Assembly (NCBI GenBank): GCA_016208685.1
Contig: JACQXM010000044.1
Span: forward strand, 1 to 64,000
Direction of reading: 5' to 3'
DNA length: 64,000 bases
From: Planctomycetota bacterium
GTDB lineage: Bacteria; Planctomycetota; Phycisphaerae; UBA1845
Shown here: piece after piece, positions 52,909 through 63,548 of the stretch
How positions within the stretch are numbered: position 1 is the stretch's first letter
Layout of the letters: each line of letters begins with the position of its first letter
The notes under the pieces: model-generated
The model's input: only the letters and a program-made list of their open reading frames with translations
What the model was told of the DNA's origin: nothing
Databases searched by the model: none
Program-made: the position numbers and the translations under genes

Positions 52909-55794
52909 GTGTTACGGTTCGTCGTGAGTGTGATTGCGATTGGCGCGGCGGGCAGCGTCGTGTCTGCCGAACCGCTGCGCGCCGCGGCCTGTCCCCTCCG
53001 GCTTGAACCACCCACCGTCGACGGCGTCCTCAGCGACGACGTCTGGCATGATCTCGACGAGCACGGCGGGTTCGTCGTGACCGGCGAGCGATCGCCCCAC
53101 TACGGCTTTCGCGCCACCGCTCCGCGGGGCGACACGACCTTCCGCATCTTTCGAGGCCCGGACACGGTCTATCTCGGCGTCATAGCCCGCAGCCCCGCGG
53201 ATCAGGACGGCGCGCGGAGTGCCGATGCCGAGGTGCCGGCCGGGTTGTATAGCGACTGCATTCGCGTGTTCTGGACGGCCAGTGGCGGGGGTGAGGAGAT
53301 CCTGGTGCTGGAGGTCGATCGCACCGGCCGTGCCAGCATTGCGGAGCCGGGACGCGCGGCGATGCCCTACGCGGGGCCGGTGGGCGTCCAACGTGACGAG
53401 GGATTCTGGTCAGCGGAGATCGGCCTTCCGGTAGAGAGGTTCGGCCTGACCGTCGAGGGCCAGGTGGTATCCTGGAACGTGGCGCGCTTTCGCATGGAGG
53501 GCGGCGGCCCGCCGGAGCTGAGCTACTGGATGGAATTCGAGGGCGTCTCGGATGCGCCGTGCCGGCGGAGTCTGTTGTTCATCGGGTCGCCGCCGGCACT
53601 GCCGACGGCATACGAGGTGAAGGCCCTCCCCCAAGCCGCGGCGATCGATGCGACGCTGGACCTCGTCGCGCGGGGTGGTGCTTCGGAGCTCGATGTGACA
53701 ATGTCGGTCGGCGAGCACCCCCACGCCGATTCCGCCGAAGCGCGGGTTCGCCTGGGCTCCGAGGGTCGAGGCTCGGTGCTGTCGCGGTTGGCCGTGGGCA
53801 AGTCCGGCCCGACGGAACTGCGGTTTATCATCTCCGCGCCGGGAGGCGCTGGGACCTACACCTTCTCGCGACCGTTTTTCGGTTGGGACTGGCGGCAGCT
53901 CGGCGGAAGGCTGGACGCACTGAAGGCGCAATGCACGCAGATCGCAAACCACGCGGAAACGCTCCCGCCCATCACTACTGAGGAAGCGAGCGTCTGGTTC
54001 TACGCGGACTGGCTTGCGTACCAGTTCGAGCACGCCACGTTCTCGCCGGAACGGCTGAGTGCGTGGCTTGACGAGGCCGAGCAACTGGCCGCGGGTACGA
54101 TGCACCTTCGCGATCGTCCCGGCTTGCAGAATCGCGCCGTCTGGTCGGAACTCGACCAGAGCCTGCAACCGTACACGCTCTGGGTGCCGCGTAGTTACAC
54201 ACCGGACCGAGCGTGGCCGGTGGTCGTCGTCTTGCATGGGGGGATGCCGGATGATGGTTCGTGGAGCGCCCCCTATTGGGAGAACGAGCGCTCGCCCTAT
54301 CAGGCGATCCGTACACTTGACGGGCATCACGTGGGTCGCTGGCTGACCGTTGACCTGCGGGATGAGTTCATTCTGTTGGCGCCGCGGGCTCGGCGCGGGG
54401 GATGTCAGCCATGGTGGGACGCTTACGAGGGACCCGCCGAGGACGACGTCCTGGCAGCGATTGACGACGCCGCCCGCACGCACCACATCGACCGCGATCG
54501 CATTCACGTTATGGGGTTATCACTGGGCGGTTGGGGCGCCACGTCCCTGGCGACCAAGATGCCCGGACGCTGGGCGTCGGCGGTGGCCAACTGCGTGGGC
54601 TGGAAGGAGTTCCGACACCGCAACCCGAATTGGGCCGATTGGCCGGCGCATCGCCAGTTCGTCGCCATGCGCTACAACCCCGTGGACCTGGCCGAGTCGC
54701 TGACCCATGTGCCGTTTTTCTTTCAGCTCAGCGAGAAGGACCAGAGCGCGGCGCTCGGACGGCCCCTGGCGACGCGGTTGCAACAGATCGGTGCGCACCA
54801 TTTATTCTGGGAACGGCTGGGCGGTCAGCACTGCGACACGTTCGAGTGGGGGCCGCAGACCATCCGGCACTGGCTTACGACGCATACCCGCGCGGCTCTC
54901 CCGCGTCGCGTCCGGCACAAGACCGCGACGCTCCGACACGGGAGTTGTCACTGGCTTACGGTGCAGCAGTTCGAGACGCCGGGAGCGTTCGCGTCGGTGG
55001 ACGCCTGGGTCGCGGAGGATGGATCCATCGAGGTCCACAGCCAGAACGTGGCACGACTCTCCTTGTCGCTTGGCGATGCACTTGTTGCGCCCGGCGAGCG
55101 TGTGGCCGTACGATGGAATCACGCGACAGTGTTCGATGGGGCGCTACCGCCCGACGGGGTCATTACCACGGGCCCCCACGGCGCCGTCACTGCTTCCGAA
55201 GGTGAAAAATCGCCGCGCCGGGAGGGGCCGATCGCCGATGCGGTTATGCAACCGTTCATGCTCGTCGTCGGGACCGAAGGGACCCCGGTGGCTGGGGCCG
55301 CGAATCGCCAGGCGGCGGAGCGATTCGGCGCGCTGTGGTTCAAGGCGCAGGGCGTGCTACCTCGGCACAAAACGGACGCCGAGGTCACGCCGTCCGATGT
55401 CGCGCGTTTCAATCTCATCTGCTTCGGCGGACCGGATAGCAACCGCATGGTACGCGAGGCGGCCGCGTCACTGCCCTTCCGGTTCCTCGACGACGGCTTC
55501 GCGTTCGGGGAGCAGGAGTTCCGCGGACCGTCGCTTGGCCTGCGCGCCGTGTACCCCAACCCGACGAACCCGCAGCGGCTTTTGCAGATCAACGCGGGGA
55601 GTCCGGAGGCCATGAAGCGCCTCGCCGACATCACGGTCGACTTCGATTTCGTGGTCTTCGACGCGGATGTCGCGGGCAAGGGAATTCAGCAGGTTCCTGA
55701 GTTGCGTGCCTGCGGCTGGTTCGATCAACACTGGCGATTCGACGCCCGACATCTGCACGCGGGCGGGCGGCGGCGGTCGGGCGAGGAGCGGTGA
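52909..55794 (+). CDS. Secreted CBM9-like / alpha/beta-hydrolase esterase
   Basis: About 961 aa from the GTG at 52909; the true start may be the ACG at 52867 (see the site above). An ATG at 52657 would run through the start of the opposite gene and is rejected. A signal peptide is followed at ~25-220 by a CBM9-like sugar-binding region ('PPTVDGVLSDDVWHDLDEHG', 'YSDCIRVFWTASGGGEEILV'). Residues ~430-690 form an esterase/prolyl-oligopeptidase-type hydrolase: VVVLHGGMPDDGSW (oxyanion), nucleophile HVMGLSLGGWGATS, and a His in LGGQHCDTFEWGP. A C-terminal beta-rich region (~720-960) is unassigned. Likely cleaves ester groups on polysaccharide; neighbours are glycosyltransferases. Confidence 0.85.
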   Translation: MLRFVVSVIAIGAAGSVVSAEPLRAAACPLRLEPPTVDGVLSDDVWHDLDEHGGFVVTGERSPHYGFRATAPRGDTTFRIFRGPDTVYLGVIARSPADQDGARSADAEVPAGLYSDCIRVFWTASGGGEEILVLEVDRTGRASIAEPGRAAMPYAGPVGVQRDEGFWSAEIGLPVERFGLTVEGQVVSWNVARFRMEGGGPPELSYWMEFEGVSDAPCRRSLLFIGSPPALPTAYEVKALPQAAAIDATLDLVARGGASELDVTMSVGEHPHADSAEARVRLGSEGRGSVLSRLAVGKSGPTELRFIISAPGGAGTYTFSRPFFGWDWRQLGGRLDALKAQCTQIANHAETLPPITTEEASVWFYADWLAYQFEHATFSPERLSAWLDEAEQLAAGTMHLRDRPGLQNRAVWSELDQSLQPYTLWVPRSYTPDRAWPVVVVLHGGMPDDGSWSAPYWENERSPYQAIRTLDGHHVGRWLTVDLRDEFILLAPRARRGGCQPWWDAYEGPAEDDVLAAIDDAARTHHIDRDRIHVMGLSLGGWGATSLATKMPGRWASAVANCVGWKEFRHRNPNWADWPAHRQFVAMRYNPVDLAESLTHVPFFFQLSEKDQSAALGRPLATRLQQIGAHHLFWERLGGQHCDTFEWGPQTIRHWLTTHTRAALPRRVRHKTATLRHGSCHWLTVQQFETPGAFASVDAWVAEDGSIEVHSQNVARLSLSLGDALVAPGERVAVRWNHATVFDGALPPDGVITTGPHGAVTASEGEKSPRREGPIADAVMQPFMLVVGTEGTPVAGAANRQAAERFGALWFKAQGVLPRHKTDAEVTPSDVARFNLICFGGPDSNRMVREAAASLPFRFLDDGFAFGEQEFRGPSLGLRAVYPNPTNPQRLLQINAGSPEAMKRLADITVDFDFVVFDADVAGKGIQQVPELRACGWFDQHWRFDARHLHAGGRRRSGEER

Positions 55795-55801
55795 AGACGG
55801 G

Positions 55802-57928
55802 TCACGGCGGCGCCGCGGGTTGGGCGGGCTCACCCAGCAGGGATAGGAACGAGACCGAGTATTCCCCCTGGCTCCCCTCCGGTTGAATGCGCAGCGCCCT
55901 CGCCCGGCGCAAAAAGTCGGCGGGCGTCGCACGACGCCGCAGGCCGAAGTGTTCTACCGGTAAGACCGTCCAGGGATTGCCGAATGTCTTTCCGTCCTCA
56001 GAGAACTCGACGCGGTACTGGTCGTCGCTGTCGGCCTGGATCACCATGCGTCGGATCAATGTGACGTCCGACAGCGTGATGGTGACCGCACTGCGCCGGT
56101 CCACAAGCTGGACCGCGTACCGCGGGTCGTTCCACCGCGCGCCTTCCGGTTTGCTCGCCGGATCGAGGATGCTCTGCGGGTTGCCAAAGGAGGGCGTGTA
56201 GTTGCAGGTGACGATGCCGTTTACGGCCGGCAGCTTCTCCCCGTCCGGCACCAGGCGCACATTCCGATGGAACAGGGAACCGAAGGCATAGCTGCCGATG
56301 CGGCCCAGCCGGCTCGAGGAAAGCAGGGGGCCGGCCGTCAATAGACGAACCTCTTCGTACCGGCGCTCGTCGGCGGGGTCGCGCCAATTCACACTGCGGG
56401 CCATTTCAGCGGCGTCGGCGATGAGCGACTCGTCCATGGCCGACACCCGCCGCTGCCAGTCTGGAAGCTGGCTGAGGGATCCGCGGGCGCGGAAGTACTC
56501 TCGCGGCACATCGTGGTGGATATGACCCACGCGGGAACCCGGCGCCGCCGGGCACCGCGCCGTATAGGCATCTGTCAGGCCGTAGGGGTCCAGGAAGCTC
56601 ACTCCCGGCCCAGCCTGGTACGGGGCAATGCCGGCGGCCTCGTAGGTAACCACGATAGGGCCAAAGCGACGGGCGTACTCTCGCAGCGCCAGGGCCCATT
56701 CGCGCCGGTTGGACATGTGCAGGTGGTTGTGTGCGAGCTCCGCCTGCTGCTGTAGCCGTTCGCGGAGAATGCCGGCGGGAGTAGTCTTCGTCGCTTGGTC
56801 CTGGTTGCCGAAGTCCACGGCGAATTGGACGGGCAATCCCGCGCCCACGGCGGCAACCAGCAGGGCGATAGCGGGCTCGCGACTCAGGCGACGGCTCATG
56901 CCATAGGCGGCGACCGCCACGGCGCACACGATGGCGGGCGTCAGAAACCGACCACGCACGTAGTCGCCCCCGACAAGCACGACGTAAGCAATGTGAAACC
57001 ACGGAGCCAGGGCCAGGGCCAGCATGGCTTCCCGGTGCCCATCGCCGGAGGCCGGCCAGGCACGTGCGGTTACCAGGGCGATGATGAGACACAGCCCGAC
57101 GATGGCCGCGTGCCCGGGATCAAACGCCACGAAGTCCAGCACATACGCCAGCCCTTGACGCGCCGTTTCGCCGGCAGACCGGAACCCCACTTTGGCGTAG
57201 GCCGTGTTGGGCAGCGGCGTGCCGTAGTAAACCAGGGCGAACGAGTACCACAGACCTGCGGGCGTCAACGCCGCCGCGGTCCGCAGCCAGAGCTGGAGCT
57301 TGCGCGGCGCCGAAAGGAGCCGTCGGACGAGGAGTGCGCCAACGGGAACACAGAAGAACAACAGGTCCAGGCGGTTGGTGAGGATCAGTCCGGCAAAGAA
57401 CGCGGAGGTCGGCACGGTGCGTGCCTTATCTCCAACTTCGCCGACCAGCCCGGCCACCAGGCAGAGAATCAGCAGATGGGTAAGTGCATTCTCCAGGCCG
57501 GAGGTCTGGTAATCGAGCATGCTTGGACAGGTGAACCATGCAACCAGGGCGAATGCCAGAAGGAGGCTTCCCTGTGGACTGCCATGGAGCACCCGCCAGA
57601 GGACGAGAACCAGGAGCGCCGTGAGCACGGCACCGAGGATGATCGCCGCCCAGTACAGATCGCAGAATAATCCGCCCACGACCAGCACCGCGAACCAGAG
57701 CGGATGCGTAAAGCCCGGGACGCGCTCACCAGCGTTGTACACCGGTCCGTAGCCGGCGAGGAAGTTTTCGGCATAGCGGAAGGTGATGTATGCGTCTTCG
57801 GTGACCCATGCGTGCGAAAGCACCAGGCAAACGGCGATCGCCGCGGCGCCGAACCCCACGGCGCGGCGTGTTGCCATTGCCTCCGGCGAGGCGTCGGTCT
57901 GTGGTGGCATTTCGAAGGTCGGAAGCAT
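55802..57928 (-). CDS. Membrane glycosyltransferase with C-terminal discoidin-like domain
   Basis: 708 aa. Ten or more helices. The first loop reads VTEDAYITFRYAENFLAGYG then VYNAGERVPGFTHPLWFAVL, the signature of bacterial arabinofuranosyltransferase-like GT-C proteins (AftB/GT89-type and relatives), where the acidic residues after helix 1 are catalytic. Later segments give QTSGLENALTHLLI and TNRLDLLFFCVP, also family features. The C-terminal ~130 residues look like a discoidin/F5-8 type beta-sandwich (DRRSAVTITLSDVTLIRRMV, VEFSEDGKTFGNPW), which could hold a sugar chain. It converges on the esterase gene with 7 bp between stops. Confidence 0.85.
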   Translation of the reverse strand: MLPTFEMPPQTDASPEAMATRRAVGFGAAAIAVCLVLSHAWVTEDAYITFRYAENFLAGYGPVYNAGERVPGFTHPLWFAVLVVGGLFCDLYWAAIILGAVLTALLVLVLWRVLHGSPQGSLLLAFALVAWFTCPSMLDYQTSGLENALTHLLILCLVAGLVGEVGDKARTVPTSAFFAGLILTNRLDLLFFCVPVGALLVRRLLSAPRKLQLWLRTAAALTPAGLWYSFALVYYGTPLPNTAYAKVGFRSAGETARQGLAYVLDFVAFDPGHAAIVGLCLIIALVTARAWPASGDGHREAMLALALAPWFHIAYVVLVGGDYVRGRFLTPAIVCAVAVAAYGMSRRLSREPAIALLVAAVGAGLPVQFAVDFGNQDQATKTTPAGILRERLQQQAELAHNHLHMSNRREWALALREYARRFGPIVVTYEAAGIAPYQAGPGVSFLDPYGLTDAYTARCPAAPGSRVGHIHHDVPREYFRARGSLSQLPDWQRRVSAMDESLIADAAEMARSVNWRDPADERRYEEVRLLTAGPLLSSSRLGRIGSYAFGSLFHRNVRLVPDGEKLPAVNGIVTCNYTPSFGNPQSILDPASKPEGARWNDPRYAVQLVDRRSAVTITLSDVTLIRRMVIQADSDDQYRVEFSEDGKTFGNPWTVLPVEHFGLRRRATPADFLRRARALRIQPEGSQGEYSVSFLSLLGEPAQPAAPP

Positions 57929-58570
57929 GTAGCAGAACCGTCAAGCTGGGTAGATCGAATTAGGTAGCCTGGTGTACCGTCTCGTTGAGAGTTCACCGTA
58001 TCCAGCCGCGGGCTTCAGCCCGCGCGGCCCCACGAAGGCCGAAAGTCCGCTACGAGAGCGGTCCACGGACAGTCAGGTAATTGCGAGGTACCAGACTAGT
58101 GGCGTCGCCCCGGCTGTCAACGGGTTCTCGGCGCGGCTGATTGTGCCTTTGGAGCGTGTGGCCAGTGTTCTTGCCCGCGATTGAGACCGAAGCGGCAAAG
58201 CGATCGCGGACACTGCCGCGGCACCGGCCCTCACTGTGGGCGCGGTTCTGGCCTCGTGCGATTCTTCACAAAGTAGAGATCGGGGGCACGCCGCGCGGGC
58301 TCGGAAAAAAAAGACGGTATGTATGAGAAAAACCGCCCGTGTCGTGCCAACAGTCGATGGCGGCGCGCGCATGGGCGCAGAACGAGGCCGCCGCCGGCCG
58401 GCGTTGGCGCCCGATCTCTTACCCGTGCGCCGCCGGCGCCAGTACGTGGTGTCTCGGAGAGGCAGGCGGGGCCGTTCGTCTCTCCCGGGCACGGGCCTTC
58501 GTTGGGTTCGGGGCGGTCCGGGCCCGGGTCGAACCTCGGCACGCAGCGAGTCATGGCGAGGGAAGCGGTT
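57929..58570. other. 642-bp divergent intergenic region
   Basis: Holds the palindromic repeat at 58007-58024 and an A8 run at 58304. Open frames in it lack start signals. It should contain promoters for the membrane glycosyltransferase and for the Hint-domain protein, but no convincing -35/-10 pair was found. Confidence 0.45.
58007..58024. repeat. Palindromic repeat CGCGGGC-TTCA-GCCCGCG
   Basis: Perfect 7-bp stem with a four-base TTCA loop in the divergent intergenic region. It differs in sequence from the element at 22165 but is the same kind of short GC-rich hairpin. Confidence 0.65.
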
Positions 58571-61500
58571 ATGTCCATCGGCAAACGAGAGCTCGGGTTT
58601 GCAAGTCTGGCGTGGCTGGTGGCGGTCTGTCTGGTTTTGACCGTTGGGGTCATCGGCCTGATGGGCCCGCAGAGCGGGAGCGGCCGGCCGGCGCGTGAAT
58701 CGGGCGAGGCCCGACAAAAGGCCCGGGCGACCTCGGAGCCCTTCACGGAGCCGCTGGTGAACAAGGTCGGCGACTGGTACTTCGAAAACGTGCGCGCCGA
58801 TTCCGACCCCGACTTCCAGGCGGTGCTGATGTTTCAGCCTCCGGGCCGTCGTCGCATCGATCGGGTGGCGTTCCCCGCCGTGCTGGCGATTCCGGAAAGC
58901 GGGGACCTGGAGAACGGCTGGGACGCCGCACGGTTGTTCGCTTTCGTAGGGGCGGGCCTGGCCGACGCCTTGCGGTCGTTGGATGTGGAAGAGCGCTACG
59001 ACCTGTCCTCGCTGGCGGCGCACCCGGAGTTAGGCGCTACCCTGGCGTCCCTGCGAAGCGGAGAGGGCTTGGAGGGTCGGGGTGAGTGGCAGGTGCTGAC
59101 CAACTCCCTCCTGCCGCACCTATCGCGGTTTCCCCCTGACGGCATGGCCGCGGATTTTGACGGCAACGGCGTGGTGAGCGGCTGGGAGTTTGACGCCATC
59201 GCGGCGGTGGTCCGGGAGTCGGGCGCGCCGCCGTGGTACGAATCGGCGGAGGACGAGTTCAGTTTCGCCAGCACGCCGAACGGCCTGCTGCTCTGGCGGC
59301 AGCGGGAGCCGGAGGCCGGTGACGACCTAAAGACCATCGCCCTGTGGTATGCGTATCGCGAGCGGCTGTTCTACACCTATCACGGCGACGACATTCGCCT
59401 GGCGCTGACGGATTTCGAATCGCGCTGGCCGGAGGATTTCGCGGTGCTGGCGCGGGAGGACGGTCGGCTCCAGGAGCTCTATGCCGCGGGGGTGGAGGCG
59501 GAGCAGGCGGCGAATCAGAAATCGGTCGGGTATTGGGAAGCGGCCCAGGGGAGCCTCTATGAACCAGAGGGGAGCGTAGTCTCGCCGGACGAGCCTCGCC
59601 AGATCCCGATGCTGCTCGGCGATTTCGACGGCGACGGGCATGTCACGGAGGGCGACTTCAGGTACCCGGACGATGGAGCCATGCCGTCGGTCTTCCGCGC
59701 GAACCAGGCGGGTCTGCTGGCGCTCGTCATTCAGATCGCCGATGTGAACCGCTTCGGCTCGGAAAAGGCCGGTCCTCGCGATGCGCAGTGCGGGGATGGG
59801 GACGGTGACGGCGACGGCGATGGCGACGGCGATGGCGATGGCGATGGCGACGGTGACGGAGACGGTGACGGAGATGGCGACGGTGATGGGGACGGGGATG
59901 GGGATGGGGACGGGGATGGGGATGGCGATGGGGATGGTGACGGTGACGGTGACGGCGATGGCGATGGCGACGGGGATGGAGATGGTGATGGCGATGGGGA
60001 CGGCAGTGGCTGCTTCGTTAGCGGAACGGTCGTCTCGACGCCCGAGGGGTTCGTCCATATTGAGGAGTTGACCCCGGACACCCAGGTTCTGAGTCTGCAC
60101 TTTCGCGGCGCTGCCGAGACACCGCGCATGGTGACGCAGGTGACGCGTGTGCTGGCCCGGGAGACGGTAGAGGTGCTGGTGGGGGGCGAGCTTTTCGAGA
60201 GCACCCCCGAGCACCCCTATTACGCGCGAGGCCGCGGATGGACGCCGGCGGGGCAGCTTCGGGGCGGGGTATCGGTGGCCACCGCCGATGGTTGGATTCC
60301 GGTGAGCCAGGTGCGGCGCACGCAGCGCAGCGAGTCGGTTGCGGTGTATAATCTTCATGTGCGGGAGGATCAGAACTACTTCGTCGGCCGGCGGCAGGTG
60401 CTGGTGCATAACAAGAAGATTCCGCCTGTCGTGCTGGCGGCCCTCATGTCCGGAAATCTGCGATTGGCATCTGAATATGACGACGAGAAGTCGACGAGCG
60501 GCGACAGTTCGAGTCCGTTCCCACGCCGCAGGCTGCCGGCGCAGGCCTATCAGCCGGTCTGGTACGAAGCCTACCTCACGGACCCGGACGGCTTCGTCGA
60601 ACGCGCCACGCGCTCGGACGGAAAGTCGTTCATGCTGGGCGAGTGTGACGATGGAAACGACTGCACCTCGGACGCATGTGTAGATGGCGCCTGTGAACAC
60701 ACCTGCGGCGGCACGTGCGCTGGTTGTGGGCCCGGGAAAGCTTGCCTGCCGCCGCCGGTCAACTTGAAGCTGGCCGGATGCATGTGCTCGATGTTGGCTT
60801 CGTTCACCATCCAGAATAAGACCGCCTGCCCCGGCGAGACGGTCCAACTGAACGTAACCGGGAGCTGCGACGACGACAACTGTGGCGGCGGGACCATGAC
60901 CCTGAGCATCACACGCCAGCCAACGGATGGAGCGGCGCGCTTCGTGGGAAGTAGCAGCATCCCTTGTGACGACGCCACCCATACGCGCATCGTCGAGGTC
61001 GACGTGGACCCGGAGGCGCCGCAGGGCGCGCTAACCTTCGAGATCACCGGCTACCCGCCGGACGGAAACGACATCGTCAAGACCGGGACGGTCACCGTGA
61101 GCGAGCGGGTGAATCTGAGCTTCGCGTACACGCCCTCGGCGGAAGAGACCGACCCCGGCGGGTTGATCGTTCTGAATACCGACGACGACAACAACAACGG
61201 CACGATCGACATCTTCGACACCGGACCGGATCCCGAGTTGCTCCCGCTGGCAATTTGGGTCGACCCCGCCCTGGCCGGTACGGTGGAGCTGTCGTATGTG
61301 AGCGGCGCCGGGAAACTCAGGTTCTGGGATGATCCTGCACGCGTTACCGCGATTGCACTGCCCAAGACGTGGACCATCGCCTCCGACCTGCCGCGTACCA
61401 TCTACGTGGAGGGTTTCATCGGAAGCGCGTCGATCGGTGATGTTGAATTGAAGCTGCTGTACACCGGGCCGACGACACCGCCGAATCCGCCGTGCGAGGA

Positions 61501-62617
61501 TCGGCTGAAATTGACGGTGGCGAAGGTACTCCTCAAGGCAATCACCTTCACGAGCGACCACGGGTTGATGCACGACAACAACAGCAACTACGGCCCGACC
61601 GGCCTGCTCTTCCCGGAACCGGAGTGGGATCCAACTCGCGCGCCGCCGCTGGACAACTGCCCGATCTCCCATACCAAAGACCAAAGCGTGGCGGTCAGCC
61701 TTACCCTGGATGTGCAGCCGGCGCTGCCTGCCTCAACGTTCAATAATGATCTTCGCATGGAGTGTGTCGGGCCCTCGGGGCTCAACCAGGACGCCCAGGT
61801 TGGTCTGGCTTCCGGGCTTCAGAGTCTCGCGATGACCTCGCCGGATCCTCTGCCCGATCAGATCCAGCGGATCGAGTCACAGTTGACGTGGCGGTTCATG
61901 CGCGGAGGAGGACAGCTTTCCCGCACCCTGTCCGGCCCCCACACGGTCTACGTGACGATGGGCACTCCGCGTAACACCGGCGATTCGCGCTACAAGGTGA
62001 CGCAGAAGCGCATGGAACGTGCGGTGGAGGAGGGAAGCGCTGCCGGCTCACTGAACCCCTTTACGATCATCCGAACAGTCATTCAGTCGCAGGGTGCCTA
62101 TGACATTGACGCGCCGCAGAGCAACGCATGGCTCGTGCCGGACAACGGCGGTGACTGCCAGTCAATTGTGCGGTTCGCGATCAAGGTCGCCAACATGCTT
62201 GACGTTCCGGCAACCGTGGAGCACCGCAAGGTTTACGCGGTTGACGACGATCCGGCAACACCCCCATACGAACCGGCGACCGCGATCGAAGTGGACGGCA
62301 ACACGCATGACGGTTTGAATAGCGATCCACGTGGCGACCACCCCAACGGGTACTGGTGGCTTGCGCTGGTGGACGGCGACGGCGTATGCAACGCGTACGA
62401 AGCAACTGCGAAAGTGTCGGCGTGCGGAGACGTGCGTTATTTTGCCGGCGGCGTTCCGGGTGGGACGGGGTTTACCAACGCCGACGATGTGCTCAAGGTC
62501 TTCCACCCGGGATCGCTGTCCTGGATTTCGGCATCGCCGTGTGGCATCGAGGTCCTGATCTACTCGTACCCGCAGCCGCCGCAGATGTCGCTGCCCGACC
62601 CGCAGTGTGCGCCCTAG
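58571..62617 (+). CDS. Membrane-anchored Hint-domain protein with EF-hands, (GD)35 linker and Cys-protease-like C-terminus
   Basis: 1348 aa from the ATG at 58571 (AGGGAAGCGG upstream). A hydrophobic N-terminal helix starts [20 protein letters not shown]. Two EF-hand loops ([26 protein letters not shown]) bracket a helical region. Residues 408-477 are 35 Gly-Asp pairs. A Hint domain spans 481-614: it opens [15 protein letters not shown], contains the TxxH box as STPEHPYY, and ends VLVHN, the features needed for self-cleavage. After it come a Cys-rich stretch ([20 protein letters not shown]), beta-sandwich regions and, at ~1185-1320, a segment with [20 protein letters not shown] and [15 protein letters not shown] that resembles transglutaminase/papain-like Cys enzymes. 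The layout recalls polymorphic toxins with pre-toxin Hint domains. Confidence 0.8.
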   Translation: MSIGKRELGFASLAWLVAVCLVLTVGVIGLMGPQSGSGRPARESGEARQKARATSEPFTEPLVNKVGDWYFENVRADSDPDFQAVLMFQPPGRRRIDRVAFPAVLAIPESGDLENGWDAARLFAFVGAGLADALRSLDVEERYDLSSLAAHPELGATLASLRSGEGLEGRGEWQVLTNSLLPHLSRFPPDGMAADFDGNGVVSGWEFDAIAAVVRESGAPPWYESAEDEFSFASTPNGLLLWRQREPEAGDDLKTIALWYAYRERLFYTYHGDDIRLALTDFESRWPEDFAVLAREDGRLQELYAAGVEAEQAANQKSVGYWEAAQGSLYEPEGSVVSPDEPRQIPMLLGDFDGDGHVTEGDFRYPDDGAMPSVFRANQAGLLALVIQIADVNRFGSEKAGPRDAQCGDGDGDGDGDGDGDGDGDGDGDGDGDGDGDGDGDGDGDGDGDGDGDGDGDGDGDGDGDGDGDGDGDGDGDGSGCFVSGTVVSTPEGFVHIEELTPDTQVLSLHFRGAAETPRMVTQVTRVLARETVEVLVGGELFESTPEHPYYARGRGWTPAGQLRGGVSVATADGWIPVSQVRRTQRSESVAVYNLHVREDQNYFVGRRQVLVHNKKIPPVVLAALMSGNLRLASEYDDEKSTSGDSSSPFPRRRLPAQAYQPVWYEAYLTDPDGFVERATRSDGKSFMLGECDDGNDCTSDACVDGACEHTCGGTCAGCGPGKACLPPPVNLKLAGCMCSMLASFTIQNKTACPGETVQLNVTGSCDDDNCGGGTMTLSITRQPTDGAARFVGSSSIPCDDATHTRIVEVDVDPEAPQGALTFEITGYPPDGNDIVKTGTVTVSERVNLSFAYTPSAEETDPGGLIVLNTDDDNNNGTIDIFDTGPDPELLPLAIWVDPALAGTVELSYVSGAGKLRFWDDPARVTAIALPKTWTIASDLPRTIYVEGFIGSASIGDVELKLLYTGPTTPPNPPCEDRLKLTVAKVLLKAITFTSDHGLMHDNNSNYGPTGLLFPEPEWDPTRAPPLDNCPISHTKDQSVAVSLTLDVQPALPASTFNNDLRMECVGPSGLNQDAQVGLASGLQSLAMTSPDPLPDQIQRIESQLTWRFMRGGGQLSRTLSGPHTVYVTMGTPRNTGDSRYKVTQKRMERAVEEGSAAGSLNPFTIIRTVIQSQGAYDIDAPQSNAWLVPDNGGDCQSIVRFAIKVANMLDVPATVEHRKVYAVDDDPATPPYEPATAIEVDGNTHDGLNSDPRGDHPNGYWWLALVDGDGVCNAYEATAKVSACGDVRYFAGGVPGGTGFTNADDVLKVFHPGSLSWISASPCGIEVLIYSYPQPPQMSLPDPQCAP
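59792..60001 (+). repeat. Hexanucleotide repeat GGNGAY x35 (Gly-Asp linker)
   Basis: Thirty-five in-frame Gly-Asp codon pairs. Third positions vary freely (GGC/GGT/GGG/GGA, GAC/GAT) while the dipeptide never changes, which points to selection on the protein and an age beyond simple slippage. Poly(Gly-Asp) should be flexible and able to bind Ca2+. Confidence 0.95.
60554..60619 (+). repeat. 66-bp module, copy 1 (inside the Hint protein)
   Basis: Encodes [20 protein letters not shown], just after the Hint domain. A close second copy lies at 63616-63681. Confidence 0.8.
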
Positions 62618-62680
62618 TGCACGGTGAGGAAACCGCGGTTGCGTAGCAACGTGATGTTATTAGCCTTAAGGAAACTCAAG

Positions 62681-63457
62681 ATGACGCGCACGAGCCAGAC
62701 CATCGTCATCGTCACGGCGCTTGGTGCTCCCATTCTGCCCAGCGCGGTTGGCGCCGCGGAACCACGCCGCGTCGACGACGCCCATTTCGCGACCGTCGAG
62801 TACGGACGCTCGCAGCTTAAGGACCAGCCCGACGCCACGGCAGTGTTGATTCCGTTCGCGCGGTTGGACGCCAGACTGCGCGCGCAGATGTACAATACGC
62901 TGGCGTTCATTCTTACCGAAGACGCGCATCCACAGGGAGCGGACAACACGGATCAGCCGAGGATGCCGATTGTCGTTCGGGTACGCGCAGCGCGGGACCC
63001 CGATGACGATGACGTCATCGAATACGAGTGGACATACAACGACCAGACCATTCGCGCCATAGCCAGTAGAAACGCGGTACGAATTGACATCGGGCTCGCG
63101 GAACTGGATCGGAACCCACGGTTCAGCGCCTATCCGCCGGCCTCCACGGCCCGCGCCCGAGCCCTGGTCGAATCGCTGATGCAGCTTCGAGGCGCCAATG
63201 CGTACGAACCGGGATTCGACGTGCGGCTGCCGTGGCCCGACGTACTGCGCGACGGCGTGCAATTCAGCTCCAACCCTGAACTGAACCTGCACCGACTGAC
63301 CCGACTGCATGAACGGGTGGACGTTTTCGTAAAAGGGGGCGTCCTTTCCTTGCAATTCTACAAGAAGCCGGCGCAGTTGATGCAGTTCCAGGACGGTTCA
63401 CAGTGGTTCGCGCCGGAGTTCCGCGCCGCCATCTGGGAGGATAGTGCGAAAGACTGA
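62681..63457 (+). CDS. Secreted protein of unknown function
   Basis: 258 aa from the ATG at 62681 (AAGGA 8 nt upstream), 63 bp after the Hint gene and in the same direction. Signal peptide SQTIVIVTALGAPILPSAVG, cut near VGAA|EP. The mature part is acidic and mixed alpha/beta, with DDDDVIEYEWTYNDQTIRAI and VDVFVKGGVLSLQFYKKP. It has no Cys in the mature region and no motif I recognise. Its position is that expected of an accessory or protective partner of the Hint protein, but there is no sequence evidence for that role. Confidence 0.7.
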   Translation: MTRTSQTIVIVTALGAPILPSAVGAAEPRRVDDAHFATVEYGRSQLKDQPDATAVLIPFARLDARLRAQMYNTLAFILTEDAHPQGADNTDQPRMPIVVRVRAARDPDDDDVIEYEWTYNDQTIRAIASRNAVRIDIGLAELDRNPRFSAYPPASTARARALVESLMQLRGANAYEPGFDVRLPWPDVLRDGVQFSSNPELNLHRLTRLHERVDVFVKGGVLSLQFYKKPAQLMQFQDGSQWFAPEFRAAIWEDSAKD

Positions 63458-63548
63458 CGCGTGTCTACCTCGCCACCGTGGCCCTCCCCCCGGCGGTTGT
63501 CTAATACTGAACCGGAATGCGGGCGGCAGAAACTCTGAGTCATGGAGC

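Noticed and set aside
59731..60204. Minus-strand Ser-Pro repeat protein
   Set aside because: It is the reverse complement of the Gly-Asp codon repeat inside the Hint-protein gene.
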